Origin: Gonocerus acuteangulatus
Taxonomy: Eukaryota > Arthropoda > Insecta > Hemiptera > Coreidae
NCBI GenBank assembly: GCA_946811695.1
Contig: OX328124.1
Span: forward strand, 63,483,860-63,547,859
DNA length: 64,000 nucleotides
Direction of reading: 5' to 3'
Shown: positions 13,365-23,700 of the stretch, one piece after another
Layout of the letters: each line of letters starts with the position of its first letter
How positions within the stretch are numbered: the first letter of the stretch is position 1
Notes under the pieces: model-generated
What the model was told of the DNA's origin: nothing
What the model saw: only the letters and a program-made list of their open reading frames with translations
Databases searched by the model: none
Translations under genes and position numbers: made by a program

Positions 13365-14746
13365 CTGTTCGCTCATTTCTGGCTTCCCTGATGGTCCGAT
13401 TTTGATAAAATTTGGTACAAAAATCAGTCGTCCAATTTGAAAGGTCAAGTTCGTTAACCAGCAAAATCCGCCCACTGGAAGATGGCGTTTGGGGCGAAAT
13501 TCGCGCAGAAAAAATCGTAACGCTTACGTTTTTGAGTTCATAAGCTTGTAAGTACTCTTTTTATAGTCTTCTTGGGCTAGGAAAACGAATGAAACCATTT
13601 TCAAGGCGATAGCTTTAACCGTTTTCGAGAAAATTGGAAAAATAGTTTTTGAATACCGTTTTTGGTTTGGGTACTTAGAATCACGGGATTCAGTTGAAAC
13701 ATTATCTGCATGTTCTACTTTCATTAAAACTAAAATGTTGAAATTTTGGTTGCGTTTGGAGTTAAGGAAGGGTTAGAATAAAATATTTTATGAACAGACA
13801 TGAAAAGTTACCATTCGAAAGCTTACTAAATGCTCAACAAAGAATTTTCTGACGAAAGTTTTAATTAGGCGATGTCAATCGGAGAAATAAGTGCTTAAAA
13901 CATTAAAGTAATTGATTTCGTTTATTCGAACGGTTTTTTTTGTCTGTTTTTATTCCTTGTTATTTCTTATATGCTTATAGTTGGATAATGTATTTTACAA
14001 TAAAACTGGTTTAGTAAAATAACAAAACAATTTATTGTTAGAAATATAGATTTCCTAGATTCCAAGACCTTGTAACTAGCGGGACCCTTTCTAGTGTTGA
14101 CCGACCCTTCCAGGTAAGATCGTAAATCAAGACCTTTCAAGACTGGTGGAACCAAAATAATAACTGCTTCTATTTTAATCTTCAGGCGATTCGCCAAAGT
14201 TGCGAAGCCTTATCAATAAATAAATTTTTTAATCTTTCCAAATTAGACTAGGGATAAGAACGGAACCGCGCTAAGATGATGCAGTTCCTGCGAGTCGGAC
14301 TTTTTAATACTTGGTAGTATAGAGTAACACAAACAGAATAGGAATCATGGGTAACATTCCACTCCTAACATAACGGGCGGAAACATTCATATATTGTACA
14401 TTGTGTGTGTGCTGTTCATGTATACATTGTAGCATATCTATTTTACCGAACTACCAAAATATATAAGAGAAGGCTGCAGTCCCCTTCCCCCCGACATTTT
14501 GATTGAATCGGTAAAAACCTTAAAAATAAATGAAATAAGATCACTTAGTTTAGAAAAAATATTTTTTGGGGGTTTAATAGCTTTTTAGTTGACTAAATAT
14601 TACAAATTCTAGATTTGTATTATTCCATACCACCGAAATGCTACCCCTCCACTAGAAGAAAAAATCTTTAGTGCTTGCTCGGGATTTGAACTCAGGCCTC
14701 CAGCTTATTAGTCCAGTGCTCTACCGCTGAGCTAACCTCGCCCCCA

Positions 14747-14825
<79 letters not shown>

Positions 14826-15568
14826 ACGTTTATTAATACAAAGTGATAAATTATTTCCCTAGGATTTATTTTAAAGATGATGTACAAGACATTTTTTTTA
14901 TCAGTATAAGGACGTTGCAAAACGCACCACCTGAATTTGCTTTGAATCCAAATTTAAAAGGCATTTATTTTTCCACAAAACTACACTTTAAAACGGTTCG
15001 CTTGAACAGGGGATAGACAAATAGCAGATAGTGAATTTTTAAAACTTCGTACTAAGAAGAATAGTCTATTTATTCAAAAGAAGTAGGTCTGTACTCAATT
15101 TAACGACTCTATTAAAATAGCTTTCTAATCCAAAATATTTTTAAATTCTTACCGGGGATCCTGAACTTGTAGAATTGTCGACCATGGCAACAATACCAAC
15201 TGACAAATTGACCCTCAGTGCAAATGCTATACACATTCCAAAGAAGAGAATCACTGCTTGAATGTGACGAGCTCCTAACCATCCTAAAAACATTTTATAA
15301 TTATAAATAAATGCATTACAAGTCATTACGTCTCATTATAGGATTAAACTTCGAAACAGAATCTTAATAGTTCACCCTCAGAGAATCCAAGTCAGATATT
15401 GAATGAAAGATTTGGTAGCACAGTTGTTGTAGATTAACTATTTTTTAGTGTCCACCATCGTTGCCTCCATAGAGAGGAAACTCGCTTATCACGTTGACCT
15501 TAAGACGCAATCTGGAGATGTCGATGAGAAATGTTTTAGACACTATAGGCCACGGAAATACCTATATT

Positions 15569-15657
<89 letters not shown>

Positions 15658-16670
15658 TAGCCGAATGCCCGTGCTTTGTCGCGGCAGATAAGTAGTTATT
15701 TTATTGCGTTAAATAATGTATCAGCAAAATTAACGCCGCTACATAATTTTTTGCGGTTTATTATAGCATGGTCCCCGTCATACTATCCGAAGAAACAGAT
15801 AATCTAGAGATAAACCGTCATCTATAGGTTTCCAGCATGAGAGTTTATAAGGCGGGGGGCCGAGGGGTCCACAGCCCCCCCCCCCGAAATTTTGATTTGA
15901 TGGTAAAATGTGTCTTAAAACCCTTAAAAATAAATCAAATGAGATCATTTCATTTTAGTTGTAATAGCGATTTATTTGCCTAAAACTATTCTAAGTTCTA
16001 AATTGATAGTATTCCATACCCCGGAAATGGTCCTACCCCCCCGAAATGATTTCGAATATACGCCCATGGTTACCAGTAACAGAAGCGTAACCGATACAGG
16101 TTAAATTTTGTTGTCAATAATACATCAATAATAAATGTACGTAAAAATGTATGCTTCTCACATGTAATTTCGAAACACCAATTATATTTGCGAGCATTAC
16201 CAAGAGGTATTATGACTGGAGATGCTGATGGGTAAAGAGGCCGTACAAGGGTTCGGGATATTATTACGTCGGATGGCCCATCACCAGGTATAGCGAAAAC
16301 TCTCTAGTGAAATGAACCTCAATTAAAATGGTGATTTTGTCCCTCATAGCGTAAACTCTACGAGGGACAGTTTATTTCTAGTAATTCAAGGTCTCCCATC
16401 ATAGTTGAAATTAACCTTAATTGAAAATAATACTATGAAATAGATACAGTACGTTAACAGCTGTTCTTTTATCATCCTAGCAACGCAAGCTCCCGAGGCT
16501 TGCCTGCTCTGACCAACTAAAACTTTAAACCCCTCTAAAAATACTTAAAAATTCTAAAATCAAAAAATCCTTTCTTAGCAAGTGTCTACATGCTTAGAAG
16601 AGTGTCCATGCGAAATTTCAAATTTTTCTGTCGAGTGCTTTGGGTGGGGGGATGATATGTCAGTGAGACA

Positions 16671-16745
<75 letters not shown>

Positions 16746-17705
16746 CTGTGTGCTCTCTACCTGCCCAAAATATTGTCTCATTTTGATGAAATTTGGTACA
16801 AAAATACTTCGACTAATTTAAAAGGTCGTGTTCGTTAACCTAATGAATCCGTTGACGGTAAAAAGGTGTCGTAGCACTTACGTTTTTGTCTCAATGGGAT
16901 TCCAGGAAATATTTTATGAGTAATTCTAATGTTATCATTTTGAATGTCATATTTATAACTGTTTCTGAGAAAAGTGGGAAAACAAGATATTTCTTGGCAT
17001 TTTCGGGTATATTCTGATTTATCTCGAATATGGTTAGGAACTCCTAATTAATGTAAAGAATCTAATTAAAAATTTTATTAAATTTCCTTAAAAAATGGTT
17101 CTGATGCAATTTTTCATAGAATAAGCTCAATCGGAGAAATCAGTGTTAAAAATGCCAAAATGTCGGTTTTGTTCTTTTGAATATTTTTTTGTCTCTGTTG
17201 AGCTGAGTATTTTTTTTTTTATTTTTTTTTTTTTTTATTTTTTTTTTTTATTTTTTTTTTTGTTGAAGTGCATCTGCTACTGGGGCCATTAGCACTTCTC
17301 ATCTTAACTTTGTATTTTTTAAATGGTTAATTATATTTGTTTATATCGTCGCTTAAGAATTCTCCTTGAATTAATTCTTTTTGTACTAGTTGTAACCTTA
17401 AACCTAACCTATATCTACATTAGCTCCTTTTTAACAAATGTCGGAGCTAAAGCAAAATTTCTTGTCTATATCTACCCTATATATTTACACTAACATCTAT
17501 ATACAGGAGTTGGGTCTGTTTCAAACATATGTTGGACCTAAACTTACTTCTAAACCTAAATCTAAACTAAATTTATATTTACATTTGTCTTACACACGCA
17601 ATAGCTTACTCAGATTATAAATACACTCGCCCAATAGATACAGTCACACAATAAATACAGTCACACGATATATATACAAACCTATTTATGATGATGCAAA
17701 AGTTG

Positions 17706-17751
<46 letters not shown>

Positions 17752-20700
17752 TTCTCTCTTATATGAGACTAAACATTTTAATATCTATAAGGTAATCTGT
17801 CAATCTCTTCACTGAAGTGTCATTTCTTTCCAGGAATTCTCTAAGATTGATTGGTAGTTGGTGCCGCCTCCTTGTATCTTGGAGTACCGGGCAGTCCACC
17901 AATATGTGCCTGACATCCAGTATGTCATGACATAGTTCACACTGGGGACGGCGTCGGCCTACCAAATGGTAGCCATGCGTCAGGCGGGTGTAGCCAATTC
18001 TAAGTCGTGTCATAACAACATCATTACGTCTATTCGTTGTATGGGCAGGGCTCTTGTTCATTACAGAAACCTCAATGTTTTTCAAAAAAAGGTCCTTGTC
18101 ATTATACTCAGCTTGCCATTTCATTTGAATCTGCCTTTTCAATAAATTTTTGAAGTCATTCAAGTGCAATGGAAGGGCCGAATCGGCACTCATCAAAGCA
18201 GCTTGCTTTGCTAAGTCATCGGCCCTTTCGTTGCCCTCGATGTTAGAATGTCCTGGCACCCAGAGAAATGACACTTTATTTCCTATAAGATTGATATCAT
18301 GTATTAACTGCAATATTTCTAATAATAATGGATCTCTGGTGAATTTATTTTTTAACGATGCAAGCGAACTGTATGAGTCTGTACACAGAACTATATTTGA
18401 TTTTTCGAGGTTCCCATAATGCTCAAGAGCTAACCTTATTGCAACCATTTCCGTGTGATAGACACTTGTATGATGGTGAAGAGGGACCGAAAGATGTTTG
18501 TCATTACTTATAAATATGCCACACCCCGCACCGTTTTCTGATTTAGAACCATCTGTGAAGATCTTAATGTGCTCTTTATACATTAACATTCTCTCAAGAA
18601 ACAAAGACCTGTACAATGACGGAGAGGTATCTTGCTTACCCAGACGTGCCAAAGTGAGGTCTATGTGGAGATCTGGGAGCACCCATGGGCTTACAACTGG
18701 TGGCCGAACTTATAAGAATGTATTATTTCATTTGCTCTCACAACTAAGGGTCTCGTGGCAGACCGCCTCTGTCGGTACATATCTGACACAGTATTTTCAG
18801 AAATGAGTTCCCTTAGGAAGTGATTCCTTTTTGTTCGGAGAGACGAAGCGTATGTTAGCATCATTAAGTTTCTTCTATGATCCGGTGGAAGATGCCCGGC
18901 CTCTACATAAATAGAATCCAATGGGCTTGTGCGGAAAGCACCAATGGCAACTCGCAGCCCCGCATTGTACAGCCTGTCAAGCTGGCGGAGCCACGATTTG
19001 CGCGATGATCCATATAATGCACACCCATAATCAATCCTGGACCTTATTAGTGCGTCAAACATTTGTAACAAGATGGCTCTTTCAGCACCCCATTGCAATC
19101 TTGATAATGTTTCTAGGACATTTAGGGATGACTCACATCTTTTTATAATATAGTTAATGTGATTTCTCCACCTCAATTGTGCATCCATTATGAGGCCAAG
19201 AAACTTATGAGCATCCTTGAAGGTGACCTCACAACCGCCCAAAGTAAGCTTTGGTTGGTTGTGTGGTCTCCGAAGCCTACAGAAATGGATCGAAACCGTT
19301 TTTTTAGAAGAGAACGTGAATCCTCGTCTACTCGCAGTGTCATTTACCGTATTAATTGCTTGCTGTAATTTACGGGCTTCACAGTCGTTAGCTGGATGTG
19401 ACTCAAAAAGAGCAAGATCGTCTGCATATAGAGATCGGCCAATTTCGGCATCTATATTGTCAGCTATGCCATTGATTGCGACAAGAAACAGGGTTACACT
19501 GAGGACGGATCCTTGGGGGACTCCGGTTTCCTGTACCTTTATGCATGATAATTTGTCTCCAATACGAACCCTGAAGGTTCTTTCTTCCAGGAAACTCTTG
19601 AGGATTAGAGACAATCTGCCTCTAAATCCCCATTCTTGAAGTCGTCGGAGAATATCGTATCTCCATGCCCTGTCGTAAGCCTGCTTCATGTCGAAAAAAA
19701 TGGCAGTAACATGCTGACGGGAGCAGAAAGCCTTTTGGATGTTATGCTCTAACAATGCTAACTGATCTTGAGTGGAAAATCCCTTTCTAAATCCTGCTTG
19801 GTATTTTGATAATAAATTACATTTCTCCAATTCGTGAATTAACCGGTAATTCACCATAGCCTCCAAGAGCTTTCCCATACAACACAAAAGTGATATGGGT
19901 CTGTAGCTTCTTGGATCCATGGGGTCCTTACCTGGTTTCAAGATTGGGATAATAATGGATTCTTTCCAAACAATGGGGTACTCTCCTTTAGTCCAGAGCT
20001 GATTATATAACTCAAGCATCCTTCTTTTGCCTACATCTGGGAGATTGTTTAATATTTCGTAGGGTAACCCGTCATGACCAGATGATGTTTTCTTAGATGC
20101 ATCCTGGAGTGCCCTGTTTACTTCTTCCATAGAGAAAGGAATATTATAATCATTTGTAACGTCTTCTACTGGTCCGAAGTCTAGAGGAAAATGTTCCTCA
20201 TTAGCTTTGGTGACCTTAAATTGTTCATCATAAGCTGACTCGCTAAATGAGGAACAGTAATAATCAGCGAAGACATTAGCGACCCCTTGTGGATCGCCAA
20301 TGTAAACGCCTGAATTCCTCAAAATAGGGTTTTGATTTTTAGTTGTTCTTCCCGAAATTGCTCTTATTTTACTTCAGACTTCGGACGGAGACGCGTCTCT
20401 AGTTATTGTGATAACATAAGCAGCCCAGGATTCTCTTTTCTTTTTGAGTTTTATTCGACGCTCCAATGCCCTAGCCCTTTTAAACGCAATCAAATTGGCT
20501 TCGTCAGGATGACGCTTAAAACGATTGAATGCTTTTTTTTTTTTGGTTTCTATTGACCTCCCTACATTCCTCATCCCACCAAGGGACTGGAATTTTTCTT
20601 GTATGAGATGAGGTACGAGGGATCGCTTTTTCTGCTGCATGATTAATTGACATCAGTAGCATTTGTAATGTTTCATGTGCAGAGTTGCATGACGGGGCAC

Positions 20701-23700
20701 TATAAACAATCTCCCAAATGTTTCCCAATTTGCGTACTTTACATTCCATTTCGTTGGGGCTCTTAGTTCGTTGCATCTCCCCGCTTGGTTAACCAATATA
20801 GGAAAATGGTCGGAACGATGAAGATCACTCAAAACAGTCCAGGAAAGATGTCTTAACACTGAAGTGCTTGTGATTGTCAAGTCAATACTGTCCATTGTTC
20901 CTGAGGATTCACAGAAATGAGTGGGCGTCCCATAATTTAGAAAAACAAGATCCATTTCCTCAATCATAGAGTACAATAGACGACCTTGAGGGGAAGACCT
21001 CCTTGAGCCCCAGGCAACATGATGAGTGTTGAAATCCCCAAATATTATAACCGGAGAAGGCAACTGCCCTACCATGCGCCGGACATCGTCAATGCGGTAT
21101 CTTCTGCCGTCTGGGAGATACAAAGAACAAAAAGTAGCTTTCAGAGGGGTCTCCAGACGCACAGCGACAGCTTGTAAGTCTGTATTTAGAGGAATTTCAT
21201 GAGCTCCTAGGTTCTCCATTGTGTACAGAGCCACTCCACCATGGCTCCGTCCACCCGGGAGAACAATAGGTTCCTTATGGATACACTTATACCCTCTCAA
21301 TGGCCGGGCAATACCTTCAGGAAATTTAGTTTCCTGAAGAGCCACTACCAATGGATTGTATGTGTGCAATAAAAATCGTAATTCGTCACTGTGCTCTGAA
21401 AAACCTCTGATATTCCATAGAAGGAACTTGTTTAAAGGCATTTTGGGGTGATTTATCTATTCCAACTCAGCAGCTGTTTTCTTTGACCCTCGCTTCTTAC
21501 CTTTAGGCCAACCTTTCTTTCGTTTATCATCAACCAATGTAAATGGTCCAGCACCATCATCGATCCTATTGTCCACGGGGGGGGGGGGGGGCAATCAGCC
21601 CCGGGGCTTGAAGGAAGAGATAGGGGTGGATCTACTACATTCTCAATTCTTTGGGGAGTTGATTTCCCCGATAATAATAATTTTTATTCATCCATCGAAA
21701 TGGACGATGTAGAAGGAAAATTAGGATTAGGGAAGATAGTGGAAGGGGTTGGGAGTGAGGTGGGGGGTGGTGGGTTAGGATTGGAGAGATGAGGAAGTTG
21801 AATAGCGGATGATTTAGGGGCCGATTTCGTCACGTTTTTCCTGTCTTTTATTCTATTTTGCGCTGCACTGGAGTAACTCCCCCTGCAGGCATATGACGCA
21901 CTGTTAACTAACACTCTTGCTTGCTTAAATGTCATGTCTTTAATTTCCGCTCTTAACTTTTGAATTTCTAATTCTATTTTATACTCTGGGCAGTCCTTTG
22001 AGCGGGAGTTATGAGGCCCTTCACAATTTGAAAATTTGGGTTCAGCCGGGCAAGGGTCGGGACCGTGTACCGCATGTCCGCAGACACAGATCTCGATCGT
22101 TGATCGGCATTTCACTGCGGAATGTCCAAATTTTTGACATTGAAAACATCGCATAGGGGGTGGAATATATGGTCGTACTTTGAGTTTATAGAAGGCAGCC
22201 TGAACACTGGAAGGGAGCTCAGGTCGATCGAACGTGAGCATCACGCTTCCAGTAAATTGAGCCGCTTCCTCCAAACCATTCGCAGTCTTCTTTTTACGAA
22301 AAAATCTGCGAACGCCTATGACACCCTGATCTTGTAGACCCTCTAAAATTTCCTCATCAGTGCTATGCTCGAAATCAAAGCATGTTATCATACCTCTGGA
22401 TGAGTTTAGTGTTTTATGCAGTTCAGCTTTGACACTAAATCCACCCAGAGATGTTGCTTTAATTATGTTATCGCTTTGCACCTTGCTTGATGCCTCGATC
22501 AGTAAAGAACCGTTAGACATTTTGCTTATGCCCAAAACTGTTCCAAAATCTTGAACTATCACCTTTTTGATAAGGAACGGAGAAACTTTAGCAAAAGTTT
22601 GTCCGTCTGTCCTACTCAGTACAATAAATTTCTCAAATTTACTTATGCGGGGACTTAATTCATTGATCAGTCGTTTTCTCCCTTTTCTTTGCTTCTTTTT
22701 CTCGGATGACCCTGAAGGCGTTAGATACGGCTCCGAAGTAAACCGAGAAAGAGAGGCTTCTTGTCTAAAGGAATCATTATCGAATTCTTTGGGCTGAGCT
22801 AACCTGACGGATGCAGTACCAAGATTCTGATTTTCACTGTTTCCCTTACTGCCCTCTATAGGGAAAAGGGTTGGTTTTTTAGAAGAAGTTGTGTTGTCCG
22901 TTTCCATGCTTGAGTCTCTCAGAGGGTCCTGCATTCCCTCTGAGTTATCCAATAAGGGGAGTCCGGCTTTTTCCGTAATTGAACTTGTAGGAAATTGTTT
23001 TTTTTAAGTGACTCAGACCCCTAATCCTCGTCACCTAGTCTGCTGGTGGGGCTGCCACCTAGGCCGGCAGACCGGCACAGTTCCTCCCGAAGGAGAGGAT
23101 CCACTCAGCAGGGAAGGTGTCCCTGCCTCATCGTGGATCCCCGCCTCTGCTTTTCGCCGTTCATGCAATGTACAAGAACGTTACCAGGGGGTACCACGGG
23201 GAGGAAAAGCAGTCGGCGTTGACGGGAATCAGGTACACTAGGAGATGGTAAGCAGTGAAATAGGGCACTATAGCTTAGCAGAGCTCCCAAAAGAAGTCGG
23301 ACGGCTCCCATATCCGCACGTCCGCTCCAGCAACCCTTTAGCCCGCCCATTTACCCCCCGGCTCGGTATTTAATTGATTTCAATTTATATTTAACAAGAA
23401 ATTGAGTTTTGTTATAGAATATATATTTAATATATATTATCAATATAGGTAAGTAAATGAAAAACATATTTGTAATAGTATTTTCCAGTTGACAAGGTCG
23501 GATGGAATAATTTCCGCCTAGGATACCGTCAGTTTCCTTTTTTGGCGCCTAAAATCTTGCTCATCAGTTTTCACTTTACTTTTTTTTACAAAAGATGAAA
23601 ACAAAACATTAACGATTTATATTCTAAGCTTTTCAAAGGACACTAGAAATAAGATCGGAAATGCGCTAAGATGACGCAGTTCTTGTGAGTCAGACTTTTT

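Larger units (their letters stand above)
17700..23370 (-). mobile_element. Non-LTR retrotransposon (LINE) with RNase H, near full length, inactive
   Basis: Minus-strand order: GC-richer 5' UTR (about 23370-22953), ORF1 (22952-21684), ORF2 with AP endonuclease, RT and RNase H (21441-17759), then a very short 3' UTR and a (TA)n-like tail at about 17755-17706. The RNase H domain and ORF1 CCHC knuckles point to the I/Jockey/LOA/R1 group; I cannot place it more closely. ORF2 carries at least three frameshifts and one stop. It sits in the presumed first intron of copy A, in the same orientation. Confidence 0.85.

Noticed and set aside
13142..14305. Classical Helitron
   Set aside because: No TC start or CTRR end. 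The mirrored subterminal repeats, microsatellite core and T-rich flank fit Helentron-type elements better.
14645..14745. A functional tRNA gene on the minus strand
   Set aside because: Promoter boxes are good, but the anticodon and acceptor stems do not pair well; more likely a SINE head or pseudogene.
22953..23370. Coding frames in the GC-richer block (77 and 81 codons)
   Set aside because: Located where the LINE 5' UTR is expected; no family resemblance.
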